Source: Acanthaster planci (Eukaryota; Echinodermata; Asteroidea; Valvatida; Acanthasteridae). From it: a DNA stretch of 64,000 nt. Of this stretch, positions 38,001 through 45,652 are shown in pieces. Each line of letters opens with the position of its first letter. Position 1 is the stretch's first letter. The stretch spans positions 291,103 through 355,102 of the forward strand of contig NW_019091467.1 in assembly GCF_001949145.1 (NCBI RefSeq), written 5' to 3'. The position numbers and the translations under genes were made by a program. Below the pieces are notes generated by a model. It saw nothing but the letters and a program-made list of their open reading frames with translations, was not told the DNA's origin and ran no database searches.

Positions 38001-38192
38001 CTACACATGTACATTACTACTCCACTACTGAGCGAGTCTACAATATAAACTGAATGTAATGAAGTGTAAACACGAAAAGAAAGGACAAAGACCTGTGCCA
38101 CTCGCCGACAAAGAACTGTTGGCTTTTCCCTTACTCAATCGTCTTGATCTTCGCAGAGTAGGTCCACTGGAATTCCTACTCGGTGATGACAT
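4903..38192 (-). CDS. FBXO11: FBXO11-like F-box protein, 5' part (4 exons, runs off the left edge)
   Basis: The exons are 38192-38093, 24077-23959, 7857-7752 and 5050-4903 (473 nt). All junctions are GT-AG and the phases chain (1, 0, 1, 2). The product starts with a serine/arginine-rich tail (LRRSRRLSKGK). Next come PYSLRRKASPIPTAC, matching [16 protein letters not shown] in vertebrate FBXO11, a KAKRSRL basic linker, and the F-box VPSEILLKIFSYLLEKDLC...VCKRF..LAGDP, which aligns closely with the FBXO11 F-box. In the known family FBXO11 is the substrate receptor of an SCF (Skp1-Cul1) ubiquitin ligase in nucleus and cytoplasm (for example BCL6 and CDT2 in mammals; DRE-1 in worms). The F-box binds Skp1; the right-handed beta-helix repeats and UBR zinc box that follow are not in the window. 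About 158 of an expected roughly 900 residues are present. The gene is divergent to EFCAB11 across 343 bp. Confidence 0.9.
5051..7751. other. FBXO11-like intron 3
   Basis: I found no coding exon here. The only structured item is the fold-back element with a pol III B box at 7066-7278. The rest is unique AT-rich intron with ACATGTA motifs. Confidence 0.6.
7066..7278. repeat. Fold-back element with an internal tRNA-like B box
   Basis: Near-perfect inverted arms of about 65 bp (7066-7131 and 7214-7278) begin aatttatataacgggttttg and include acccaacatatatattgata and aacact. The loop carries, on the minus strand, GGTTCGAGTCC (7183-7173), a perfect RNA polymerase III B box, within a tRNA-like GTGGGTTCGAGTCCCAC stem-loop. 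A partial relative lies near 26056-26115. The whole could be a tRNA-derived element captured in a MITE, or a SINE pair. Confidence 0.75.
7752..7857 (-). CDS. FBXO11: FBXO11-like exon 3
   Basis: The exon is 106 nt, phase 0 to phase 1, between acceptor ctcccccaacag and donor AACT|gtgagt. It encodes GILAGSSSGTTSISVSASKA followed by KRSRLTHHQAAQSVN. This corresponds to the [21 protein letters not shown] region of the vertebrate protein: the Ser/Thr-rich stretch and the basic K/R cluster (a likely nuclear localisation signal) occur in the same order. The final T joins exon 4 to give the Leu of the conserved LS..P step before the F-box. Confidence 0.88.
8971..9369. mobile_element. piggyBac-like non-autonomous element with TTAA target sites
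   Basis: The element is flanked on both sides by TTAA (8967-8970 and 9370-9373), the obligatory piggyBac target. The left end is CCCCTTTACGCCGGGAG. The right end, read on the minus strand, is CCCCTTGACGACGGGAG, so 15 of 17 positions match. The length is 399 bp and there is no transposase frame, so this is a MITE. The CCYTT start is typical of piggyBac-superfamily termini. Confidence 0.85.
10977..11040. repeat. 18-bp tandem repeat, 3.5 copies
   Basis: The units are ccttactcatacaaggga, ccttactcatacaaggaa and ccttactcatactaggaa, plus a partial fourth copy. Confidence 0.95.
11806..12330. repeat. Minisatellite, 24-bp unit (about 22 copies)
   Basis: The unit is gagcataaaagtattagaaa followed by ctca. 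Variants lose one or two bases (22-23 bp) or change to gagcatagaagtattataaa, and the variants recur in blocks, indicating higher-order duplication. The array is AT-rich and flanked on both sides by an accggta motif. Confidence 0.95.
12902..15166. mobile_element. hAT-like DNA transposon, 2.27 kb, perfect 8-bp target duplication
   Basis: The ends are TAGAGGTGTGC (left) and TAGGCCTGTGC (right, minus strand), followed by CGGGTA-rich subterminal repeats on both sides. Both flanks carry ATGTACAT (12894-12901 and 15167-15174). This is an 8-bp target-site duplication fitting the hAT preference for T at position 2 and A at position 7. No transposase domain is visible in the short interior frames, so the copy is non-autonomous or decayed. 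Because ATGTACAT is palindromic and very common in this genome, chance flanks cannot be fully excluded, but the TIRs support the call. Confidence 0.8.
16330..16560. repeat. Dense ACATGTA / ACCGGTA palindrome cluster
   Basis: The hexamer-like units acatgt, gtacat and accggta recur almost continuously. The same motif is scattered over the whole window. The cluster makes overlapping short ORFs that are artefacts. Confidence 0.85.
19564..20834. mobile_element. TIR DNA element (about 1.27 kb), no transposase frame
   Basis: The left end is ccgtaaattttggaatacaa. The right end, on the minus strand, is ccgtaattttcggaatataa. Both continue with gcc, and GGCGGCTTATA-type subterminal motifs occur inside both ends. 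I could not identify a clear target-site duplication, so the superfamily is left open. The interior is AT-rich and has no protein I recognise. Confidence 0.65.
21407..21667. mobile_element. Short TIR element (MITE), 261 bp with roughly 50-60-bp arms
   Basis: The left arm gggtcattccatgaagtttg, continuing ggcacagtttgtgacggc, is matched on the minus strand at the right end by gggtcattccacgaagttcg, ggcacagtttgtgacggc. Arms extend to the gttacatcag block. A 4-bp acat lies on each side but is uninformative in this motif-rich DNA. Confidence 0.8.
23350..23435 (-). CDS. Candidate alternative (mutually exclusive) exon of the FBXO11-like gene
   Basis: A textbook acceptor (ctctccctgtacag) and a consensus donor (ATT|gtaagg) flank 86 nt that read FEHCHNGILVKVVPKGD then YEKKGILPTPI, with GC-biased third positions. 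The exon starts in phase 1 and ends in phase 0, exactly like exon 2 located 523 bp upstream. It can therefore replace exon 2 between exons 1 and 3, but cannot follow exon 2: in that register it hits a TAG within ten codons. I do not recognise the peptide in known FBXO11 proteins. It could instead belong to an unrelated nested gene. Confidence 0.4.
23959..24077 (-). CDS. FBXO11: FBXO11-like exon 2
   Basis: The exon is 119 nt (2 nt plus 39 codons). A strong pyrimidine-rich acceptor (tctctctag) and a consensus donor (AAT|gtaagt) flank it. It encodes QQPTTSRTKTTGTPQ, then SRPYSLRRKASPIPTACETIN, which lines up with the [20 protein letters not shown] segment before the F-box of vertebrate FBXO11. 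It starts in phase 1 and ends in phase 0. The Thr/Ser/Arg-rich composition predicts a disordered nuclear region. Confidence 0.88.
26056..26115. repeat. Partial copy of the 7.1-kb fold-back family
   Basis: Ataacaggctttgcccttac, then ccaacgtatattaataagca and gtgctcagtgctta, repeats the left arm of the 7066-7278 element with several substitutions. The right arm is missing. Confidence 0.7.
28080..28508. mobile_element. hAT-type MITE, 429 bp, with 8-bp target duplication
   Basis: The ends are TAGGGCTGAGTC (left) and TAGGGCTGTGCC (right, minus strand). The flanks are cacaatgc (28072-28079) and cataatgc (28509-28516), matching at 7 of 8 positions. Subterminal gaatattcgaatattcg repeats occur at both ends. 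The length and the absence of a transposase mark it as non-autonomous. Confidence 0.85.
32860..33100 (+). mobile_element. tRNA-derived SINE
   Basis: A B box GGTTTGATCCC lies at 32887-32897. A non-tRNA body follows (gtgtggattgcgttttcagt, tgattccgtgggttttacct, ttttttctcccacc) and the 3' end is ttaataaagaaagatgac. The order head, B box, body, A-rich tail is that of a SINE. Limits are approximate. Confidence 0.65.
36291..36311. other. Assembly gap (21 N)
   Basis: A run of N in the FBXO11-like intron 1. Confidence 1.
37105..37145. repeat. Fragment of the 4.2-kb fold-back family
   Basis: Acatatttcagagcactgat followed by ttgatattatattct repeats the right arm of the 4155-4300 element almost exactly. 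The left arm is reduced to tatcatatcaaatc just upstream. Confidence 0.75.
38093..38192 (-). CDS. FBXO11: FBXO11-like exon 1 (start codon exon)
   Basis: The exon encodes 33 residues plus one nucleotide, starting MSSPSRNSSGPTLRRSRRLS. The ATG at 38192 is the first in this frame; upstream the frame is open without an ATG back to a TAA. The basic RRSRRLSKGK run fills the place of RRPRRVSR in the vertebrate protein. The donor is ACAG|gtcttt, a weak site chosen because it is the one that leaves phase 1, which exon 2 requires. The exon sits next to the divergent promoter. The exact donor, and any extra small exon before exon 2, are the least certain points of the model. Confidence 0.75.
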
Positions 38193-38535
38193 GCTTTTTA
38201 TATCGATTTCGGGTGCCTTCAAGGTAAAAAATGTGGTTGGAATTTATCGAAACATTGGGAAAACACACAGTCTCTGCGGTCGATGAGATGTAAGTGAAGC
38301 CGCAATGGACGATGGGGGAAAATGGCAGCCTGCTTCGAACAACCAATCAATCCGCGCAATAATATCACGCGGACTTCAAAGGGGATCAGTAAACCAATTG
38401 AGATCCATGTTGTACGCCGGCGCACAAGAGCTTTGAAGATGGCCGCCAGATTCGGAATTCGATTTCCTTTGCTTTGACGAAAATCGTCAGATAATTTTTA
38501 GACCACCGAGAATTCATCTGTTAGATGATTCTCCA
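38193..38535. promoter_or_regulatory. Divergent promoter between the FBXO11-like gene and EFCAB11
   Basis: Only 343 bp separate the two start codons. The segment is CpG-richer than its surroundings (tccgcgcaat, cacgcgg, cgccggcgc). It has CCAAT boxes at 38343-38347 and 38394-38398, and AAGATGGCCGCC (38436-38447), close to the YY1 site AAGATGGCGGC that often marks transcription starts. No TATA box is obvious. This layout is typical of a bidirectional housekeeping promoter. The start sites themselves cannot be fixed from sequence. Confidence 0.65.
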
Positions 38536-38593
38536 ATGGATAGGCTTTTATTTCATTCTGTCGGACATTTCCCTGGGAAATTTAGAACAGTGA
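38439..38593 (+). promoter_or_regulatory. Two upstream ORFs before EFCAB11
   Basis: The first uORF (38439-38477, 12 codons, MAARFGIRFPLL) has a strong AAGATGG context. The second (38525-38593, 22 codons) starts 11 nt before the EFCAB11 ATG and overlaps it in another frame. If transcription starts upstream of 38439, both could reduce EFCAB11 translation. Whether they are transcribed is unknown, and the first ATG coincides with the YY1-like motif. Confidence 0.4.
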
Positions 38594-38622
38594 CTGATGC
38601 TGAGAAGAGGCGAATTATGATG
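38536..38622 (+). CDS. EFCAB11: EFCAB11 exon 1
   Basis: The exon encodes 29 codons, MDRLLFHSVGHFPGKFRTVT then DAEKRRIMM, and ends in phase 0 at ATGATG|gtattg (a tolerable donor). The frame is open upstream but has no earlier ATG. Confidence 0.85.
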
Positions 38623-41600
38623 GTATTGATATCAGTCGATTACCGTGATTGCTAATCGTGGACACCGCCATCTTGGAAATTTTGATTGTTGTTTTGGGGG
38701 CATTTTATTTAGCAAGGTGTTAAATACTGTACTGTTTACGTCGTGTTGATAAAGGAGTTGTGACCAAAGCGAAGAAAAAAGAAATGGGGTATGGTCAGTG
38801 TACATTGGATGACTCGCTTTCAATTTGAAAAGGGAAAACCAGAGGCTTACGAAAACAAATTGTTCACAATGCAGGCCCACCCTTTCCAACACCATGAACA
38901 CAATTGAAATTTCCAATTTGAAACCAAAAATAGGCCTACGCCTAATTCGTTTCTAATTTTCCCATTTGAAAATGAGAAATGGAAACGGAACAAGTTCCCT
39001 GTATGGGCAACACTAATTTTCCCTTAAATGTCATAACAGCCATCAGAAAGTGATAACATGTCCAAAAAAGTGAAATTTAGCACAGACATGACAGAAAAGT
39101 CCAAAGCGTTTACTTTTTCAGACAAATCTCCTAGCCTAGTTTGTGCACAGTGGCATCATTTGTTGTCCGTATATGAAACTTTCAGAAAATAGAAACAAGT
39201 AATTCCTTGTTTTCTTTTAAAAAGAAAAATGAGAGTCATTTAGTTTTTCAGGCTAGGCATAATGTGGTAATCTTTCAATACACATTTTGAAGAACTAACA
39301 TCTTACCCCCAGAACTGTGGGGTCCGACATCGTACCCCACAGTTCTGGGGGTACTTACATCTGTGACGATATAGTCTCCAGGTCCGTTATTTCGCCACTT
39401 AAGTCTGCTGTAAAAACCAATGAGGCTTAACAGTGGCAAAATTAGGGACCTGGCAATGGTCACAGATGTAAGGCCTAGAAACAGCTCCATTCTTCATGTG
39501 GTATACAGGTACAGGGCCTACAGGAAACGTCTTTATAGCTAGCCAAATTTAGTGAAATTACACCAAAATTCCTGAAATAGAGGAGTATGAAGAATTTTTG
39601 TTAAAAGGTAAAAGGAATTCTTCCCTTTCTCCAATAATTTCTGAACCTGGCCGACTCTGTTGAAATTCAAATGAATAAAATGTAGCCTACAAGGACTGGA
39701 TATAAATCGTTTGTTGTTCAGTTGTCTGCAAAGTATTTGCACATTTTTTGGGGGGGGGTTAAATTTTGAAAACCATAAGGTAAACTTGTGGTGTTTATAA
39801 AAAATCGTGGGGGTCCGGTATAGAATTCTTTTCTGTCACTGTTTGAGCAAGAAAAGTATGAGAAGCAAAATCGAGAAACAAAGCAGGACATTCAAAGACA
39901 AAATAAACAGAGATAAGAAAAAAAAATCCCCTCGATTTTGACTCAAACCAAGGTTAGTAACAAATCCATGACTGCCGTTTCGCTTGTCAGCAACTTGTTA
40001 GCTCATGCACGAAAGTTGTGTTTATTCATAATTTCTGAATATTACAGGTTATTTTCTTGCTTATAAGTGATGCACCAACATTTACATTCCAGAACATTTT
40101 TAATACAAAAACTGCTGCAAACTGCTTGCTGGCTACAGTGACCTAAACTTCAAATCAAAAAAGTAGGAGGGGCTCACGTCAGGCCCTTTTACTCTTTTGA
40201 AAACTTGCATTGGCTGTTTGAGATTATGTCCTTTTTGTGATACTTGTTGAAGTGCATGCTGTTAAAAATCCTGTATGGCTTGTAGGTACTGTTCACTGCT
40301 CTAAGCCAGTTTTGCTCTTCCGGCCTGTGTTCATCTCCAGTTTCCTTGCATGAAACAATAGGCTGATAGCGCCTTCTAAGTCGGATATATCTATAGTGGA
40401 TATACATGTATCAACAAACATTGCGTCCTGCCATAGCAAAGTGTGTCATAAGTGTCATTTACCAAGAAGGCTGATGGTCAGTACAGTGCTCTGACTGCTG
40501 AGCACTATACCAAAAATCAGCTTTATCTTAGGTAAACACTTTACTATGGGAGAACCCTATGTTTGTTGATGTTTAGTACATGTACCTTCTATAGGTCACG
40601 TGACTTAGTGGGTGCAATCGGTGTATTATGTCAGTCCATTGCGGGTCCCTCCCCAGGCAATGCCAGTACCCATTTGTACTTTAGGTGGAGAGAAGCACAA
40701 AGGGTGAAGTGGCTTGCCCGAGGCAACAGCTTATTGTCATCAGCCGGATTTGAACCCCTGGCCCTCTGGTCATGAGTTGCAAATGTCATCCGCTCTCCCA
40801 CATTTGTGCGAGATGCACTGTTTTACAAAATAGTCTAGGTTTACATGATTACCAATTGCACCATATTCCTCCAAGTAAAAATAAAATACTAAGGTTGTAC
40901 AAGAACCCTATCAAATTTTATTTATTTATTTTTTTGATAGGTATTTTGTGATTGTGATTATGGCAGCAAAGGTTATCTGTGCAGAGAGGATCTCAAAATC
41001 GCAGTGGTGACACTTTTTGGTTACAAACCATCTAAGGTGCGTGATTCTGGTATCTCTTGGAAAAGTCCTCACAAGTCATCCAGACTACCTGTTGCTAGGG
41101 ATTTGTTTGCCCAATTACATTTGAAAACAGGGTGTCTACATTTGTCGTGAAGTGAAAAGGTGGTGTCCATGTTGTTCAGGTTTTGTGCTTTCTCATGTAT
41201 TTGTAACGAAACAAGACATCCAAAATGGTGTACAGGAGCCCAGTGCTGGATGTACATCCTGAAGATGCTCTGGTTTCATAAAAGTACAGCAAATTAATGG
41301 ACTTTTTTTTCTCAGAACTGTCCATTTTTACTTGAATCATAAGTCATGATGGGATATATATTCTTAACCAATTGGCCTTTTGTATTTTGTGTCCTTTCAC
41401 GTAGTATGAGGTGGATCAGATGATGAAAGGATGCAAAGACACCGAAGGTGAGCACAAACTTCAAACTTTTCAGTCTTGTGGTGGGTTCGTCCGTCGCAAG
41501 ATGGAGGCACATATTGTAAACGGACCATCACACGGATTTACATACTTGAACTGGTTTATTCCGGACGATTTGATTGCTAACAACTAGGGGGTAGCAACCA

Positions 41601-44600
41601 ACCACACTGACCAACTGACTTCACTCAACTCAATCTGTAATCTACAGTGGCTCTTTGTACCTGTTGGGTTGTTTTGAACTAAGAACAAAACAATCGACCG
41701 TAACATTTCAAGGGAAAAACACAAGAAAGAACAAATACAACATGTAGTGCGTTCCAGAACAAGAGGGCACTAGTGAGACCAAGCATGTTCGTACTGTTTA
41801 CATGAGATGCGGGCTCGCATACACACGGCAATGATGTACAATGCACTGTTAGTGCAGACCTTATTGGTGCAAAGGTAGCGTGAACCCACTGACCATCACA
41901 GCGTGCCCAATCAGTTAATATTGAAGATAGCCAAAAATCATTAACTAATAGTCAATAACCAGTACATGTTATGTAATTTCACAACACTGTTTACTGTTTA
42001 TGAAGCAGTTGTTTTGAACATCAGGTTGTTTAATGTCGGGGAAGGTACATGTATGAGAAGACAGGATGTGGTAATTGGTTTTTTTTCGTCACATGCAGGA
42101 AGGGATTTTTTGAAGATTCAGGAAATTTCCTGTCCAAAATGCTTAGGGAGCTTCTTTCCTGATCAGGGAAAGAATTCATTATCCGGACATCACTTGACAC
42201 CCTGTGCACAAACCCTATGAGACTGGTCTGAAAAATTCTTTATTATTGTTTTATTGAGAAAATGCTTCAACATTTTCACTGCTAAATCGGGGTTTTAGGA
42301 CAGTGTGTTCTGAATTTTTTGAATGTCTCGAGGACTTGGGTTCGGTTCAGAACATCTGAAGAAGGGTAGACTGACGGAAATATTCTGAATCAGGAACATC
42401 TGTATGTCATCAGGGACTGTTTTAACCCATCCGTACCTCTTTTAACTATCTCAACTCCATAGGCATAACTGAGAAACAGTTCTTGAGCCTGATGAGCTCA
42501 AAGATGGCGGCACAGGACAGAGACGAGGAGATTAGACATATCTTTATGACCTTTGACACACACTGTAAGTCTTGCCACTTGTGTCATCATCAAGGAAACC
42601 TGCCTTGTATATTCAGCTCAAGTTATTTTCATGTTTATTATGTGTAATAACCACGTAAACGAGATCTGAATACTTGTTTTCATATCAAGTGACAAGACGG
42701 TTGGTAGTTGTTTTCAGTTCGTAGACAATACTTTCATCAACGTTATCTTCTAGATCAATCTTCAATAAATGAATGAAGTGTTGTGATAATTGTTAATTGT
42801 CTCATGTGCTGGCACTGGCCATGGCCATATGTAGATAACGAGCGTTTCAATTGGTCAATTGGTCTCCACACAGCGCGTAGCAAATTTTGCTATTGGATGA
42901 ATTTCCATAATTATTTCTGAGACGTCCGCAAAGAAAGATTGTAGCGATTTGGGTCGTCGGCCCCCTGATTCCGGTGCTTCAGATATGCGGATGAATGCCT
43001 ATCCAAAGTTTGGGATAATTATAGCAGCTGCCCCTTGCTTTGCTTTATTTCGGTGGCATTTTACCTGCGCTTACAGCGACCGACTCGATGTCATCTTAGC
43101 AATGACCCAGAAGAGTAGGGGACTTTTAGAAATTAATGAATGTTATTAGTTACTTATTTTTAGTTGTACGGTTGTTGCGACACAATCCCGCATGCTGGGG
43201 CAGGGATGGTGTAGGGAACTTGAACGCTCAGCCGGGAATACAAAAAAAGGTGCCCCGCCCTGGCCAGGCAAATTACGGGGACTTGGCCAGGACTATCACG
43301 ATTGCCCTGTTTTATGTGCCCTGCTAAGTCCCCGCTAGTCCCGGGTCCCCAGGGGCCGGGATTACAATTGACAGGTGCATAACTTGACTAGTCTCCTCGC
43401 TCGCCCGACAATCTATTTCGCCGCTACAGGGGCTCTGAATTTACTGCGCACGTGCATCCTTTTTTTTTGGGTATTTTGAAACGTATTGCACGTCCACTGC
43501 AGATTGTATTCATAATCCCTTCCTGCACTCAGAAAACTACTTCGACCAGTGCATTTTTGTATAGAACACCGGGCACATTACCCGCCAGAGACATTTTTCT
43601 TTCCTGTGGCATATTTTCTGTTCTCGACAAACGAACATTGTTCTCATGCTCGAACCACACAAACACGCAACAGGATCACATACCATCTTCCAGCCACCAC
43701 AGGGTTTTTCACAAACTCACTTCTGCTGTTCACAAACGGCCGAGAACGTCACGGTAGCACCTGAACTCGACCCATTCTGGGAGAGAGGTCGGCCGGGCGC
43801 GGCCACGTGCGTCCATGGAATTCCATAGGCTCACGCACTAGGCACGTTTGTGTGTTGCGATGCGGGATTCATCAACCACACGCGCACAACTCAAAGACTT
43901 TGATCACCAGCCCTTGTGTTTTAATATATTCAATCTTTGGGCTCGTTTGCTACTGTCGACCCAACGAGATTCAAGGGGCTTGTCATAAATCAACATCTGC
44001 TGGTTGAAAAAACCATGCACTCCTTAAATTTTTAAGGAGCACTTTTTTTTTGCTCTCCTTGGAAAACATTAAGGAGCGCGGAGGAGCGCGAGCGCGATCA
44101 TGCTCCTTTAAAATGAAGCCCTGAGAGAGTCATCATAACTTGTATAATAAAGCCGTGCTACATCATTACATGTTTTTAAGTCACAAAAGATCCTGTAGCA
44201 GTACCTGTTGCCTGTAATAGTTAGGCGTTGCCTTTAATAGTTAGGCGTTGCCTTTAATAGTTAGGCGTTGCCTTTAATAGTTAGGCGTTGCCTTTAATAG
44301 TTAGGCGTTGCCTTTAATAGTTAGGCAGCGCCTGAGTTTTTTTAAGTTGCCTTCTTCAGACAGTTGACCAGCAAATGATAATCTAGTTGGTTTCAGTGAT
44401 CATGTTCTAGAACTGACGTCACTCTTTCCTAGAAGTGATATTAGTTACATCCAGTGTACCGGTAAAACTTGATATTTTCATTGCTGTGTTTAAAGCAAAG
44501 TATAAAATGTTTGGCCTCGGAAAGTGACATTTTCAGTTCAGAGCCAAAATTTGGTTTTGTAATTCTCTTATCACGCCTGCTTGAAACCACAAGGGGAGTA

Positions 44601-45652
44601 ATTTCATAGACGACTGATTAAATGGCCTAAACTCTGCATACATGTACCTTTTAACTCTAACCTTCCCCAACCACACAGAATGAAACAGTAGTAAAGTGTT
44701 TAATTCTGTGGGGATAGGTCTGGTAGGCCGAAAAGCTGGCTTTTGCATTGCGTTTGGCACACCTCTGAAAAACGAAGTCGAACAGACTCTGTGCACAAAG
44801 TCCCATATGGGTGTTTAACTTTGTGTGAATGGGGAAGGTTAGGGCCAGCAACCATTGGGGGTTAGGGTTAAACTTAACATGAAATGGCCATTTTTCTGAG
44901 ATGGGTAAACCCAAATGTTTGGCCAACACACAAAAAAAGTTAGTATTAATGACTGGAACAACAAAACCCTTTAGTAGATTGAACTGAAAATTTGCACACA
45001 TCATAATGGATGTCTCAATGTGCTTGTCATATTTCAAACAGATTGGCCTTGGGAACTTTTTTTTTGGAAAAGGAAAAAAAGACCTTTTTAAAGGTTGGCT
45101 AGTAACGATTTAAAATTGGAAAGAAAAGTCAATTTGTCAGACTCAGATCAAAAAAAGAAGACCTGCAACATTTTTCTCTCTCGAAAGGAGTTATGAATGA
45201 TTTCCTCAGTCATGTAAGTCTTGTATCATAAGATCATATTGTCACAGTGATGGGAAGGTAGCCTCGAGTCTCACTCTAAGGCTGAATTCTTCTGTTGCAC
45301 AAGTACAATTTATTGCTATTGTTTTGGGACTGTTTTCATTGGACCAGGTCGTGGTTTCATCACCATAGATGACCTGCGAAGGGCATTCAGTGAAGTGGCA
45401 CCTCACATCCCAAGACACAGGGTTGAGTCCCTGTTCAGGTAAGGATCTCCCGCCAACACTTTTATTATACTGCCCTCAACCTACAGATATCTAACTACCT
45501 TCCCACTATCACTTGTCAGCCTCACGACTTAATTTGCACTGACTGTATGATTCTTTGCTGTGAGCAGGGAGGTAGATAGAGATGGTGACGGACGTGTGGG
45601 CTACCTTGACTTTGAGTTCATGATGAAATACAGCCTGGAGGATGGCTTCTGA
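38536..45652 (+). CDS. EFCAB11: EF-hand calcium-binding domain protein 11 (six exons, complete)
   Basis: The exons are 38536-38622, 40941-41036, 41405-41447, 42463-42564, 45348-45438 and 45568-45652 (504 nt, 167 residues; human 163). All junctions are GT-AG and in frame. Alignment to human EFCAB11 is direct. GYLCREDLKIAVVTLFGYKP matches GYLSREDFKTAVVMLFGYKP, FDTHCRGFITIDDL matches FDTYYRGFLTLEDF, and REVDRDGDGRV matches REVDRDSDGHV. EF-hand loops lie at about residues 35-46 (degenerate), 107-118 (degenerate) and 143-154 (D-x-D-x-D-G, with Asp rather than Glu at position 12). Only the last looks competent for calcium. The molecular role of EFCAB11 is poorly known. The start is the only ATG in this frame, and it places TDAEKRRIMM against the human SPSEHRKWVE. 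The gene is head-to-head with the FBXO11-like gene. Confidence 0.95.
39304..39353. repeat. Perfect 20-bp inverted repeat with 10-nt loop
   Basis: Arms tacccccagaactgtggggt (39304-39323) and accccacagttctgggggta (39334-39353) are exactly complementary around ccgacatcgt. The abutting segment 39354-39473 is itself a palindrome: cttacatctgtgacg and ccaggtcc at its left, ggacctgg and cacagatgtaag at its right. Confidence 0.9.
40600..40800 (-). mobile_element. tRNA-derived SINE-like repeat
   Basis: On the minus strand, GGGGTTCAAATCCGGC (near 40756-40741) is a clear B box with T-stem. It is preceded by a tRNA-like head, GGGAGAGCGGATGACATTTG, and an anticodon-side segment, CATGACCAGAGGGCC. The body continues with GTTGCCTCGGGCAAGCCACT. 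The head resembles a degraded tRNA, too altered to be a functional gene. Confidence 0.65.
40941..41036 (+). CDS. EFCAB11: EFCAB11 exon 2
   Basis: The exon has 32 codons between ttttgatag and AAG|gtgcgt. It reads VFCDCDYGSKGYLCREDLKI and continues AVVTLFGYKPSK. It carries the first, degenerate EF-hand loop, which has Gly and Lys where Asp/Ser would be expected. Confidence 0.95.
41037..42462. other. EFCAB11 introns 2 and 3 (flanking the 43-nt exon 3)
   Basis: Apart from exon 3 at 41405-41447, nothing coding is visible. A fold-back of the ctgaagaagg type (gttcagaacatctgaagaag, then gaaatattctgaatcagg, about 42343-42405) resembles the loop of the 4.2-kb fold-back family. Confidence 0.5.
41405..41447 (+). 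CDS. EFCAB11: EFCAB11 exon 3
   Basis: The exon is 43 nt between cacgtag and GAAG|gtgagc. It encodes YEVDQMMKGCKDTE and ends in phase 1, matching IEVDSVMSSINPNT in the human protein. Confidence 0.9.
42463..42564 (+). CDS. EFCAB11: EFCAB11 exon 4
   Basis: The exon is 102 nt between actccatag and CACT|gtaagt. It encodes ITEKQFLSLMSSKMAAQDRD then EEIRHIFMTFDTH, corresponding to the human LLEGFLNIVRKKK..YRNEVRHIFTAFDT region. Confidence 0.95.
44005..44125. repeat. Fragment resembling a hAT terminus
   Basis: On the minus strand the segment starts CAGGGCTTCATTTTAAAGGA and continues with repeated GCTCCTT / AAGGAGC and GCGCTCGCGCTCC blocks. CAGGGCTT is a common hAT terminus. The opposite end was not found, so only half an element may remain. 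Confidence 0.4.
44207..44326. repeat. Minisatellite, six 20-bp units
   Basis: The first copy is gttgcctgtaatagttaggc. Five identical copies of gttgcctttaatagttaggc follow. The near-perfect identity indicates recent expansion. Confidence 0.97.
45348..45438 (+). CDS. EFCAB11: EFCAB11 exon 5
   Basis: The exon is 91 nt between ggaccag and TTCAG|gtaagg. It encodes RGFITIDDLRRAFSEVAPHI then PRHRVESLF, matching human RGFLTLEDFKKAFRQVAPKL. Confidence 0.95.
45568..45652 (+). CDS. EFCAB11: EFCAB11 exon 6 with stop codon
   Basis: The exon is 85 nt after gtgagcag and encodes EVDRDGDGRVGYLDFEFMMK then YSLEDGF and TGA at 45650-45652. It contains the only near-canonical EF-hand loop. Candidate polyadenylation hexamers AATAAA follow at 46194 and 46250. 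A GT donor at about 45699 could instead extend the 3' UTR by splicing. Confidence 0.95.

Larger units (their letters stand above)
24078..38092. other. FBXO11-like intron 1 (14.0 kb)
   Basis: The intron contains a degenerate aacctgctgttggatttt-type repeat (about 26400-26840), a hAT MITE (28080-28508), a tRNA-derived SINE (32860-33100), fold-back remnants (about 26056-26115 and 37105-37145), a 21-bp gap and many ACATGTA tracts. Two coding-like terminal frames on the minus strand (26976-27191 and 33119-33451) are discussed as findings. Confidence 0.6.
38623..40940. other. EFCAB11 intron 1
   Basis: The intron holds a perfect 20-bp hairpin (39304-39353), an adjacent looser palindrome (39354-39473) and a tRNA-derived SINE (about 40600-40800). 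No coding exon was found on either strand. Confidence 0.65.
42565..45347. other. EFCAB11 intron 4
   Basis: The intron contains a GC-rich inverted segment near 43180-43380 (acggggacttggcc against aagtccccg), a hAT-end-like fragment (about 44005-44125) and a 20-bp minisatellite. No exon fits the EFCAB11 protein here. Confidence 0.55.

Noticed and set aside
38439-38477. ATG at 38439 as the EFCAB11 start
   Set aside because: Although the context is strong, the frame stops after 12 codons and is not the frame that continues into exon 2. It is recorded as a uORF.
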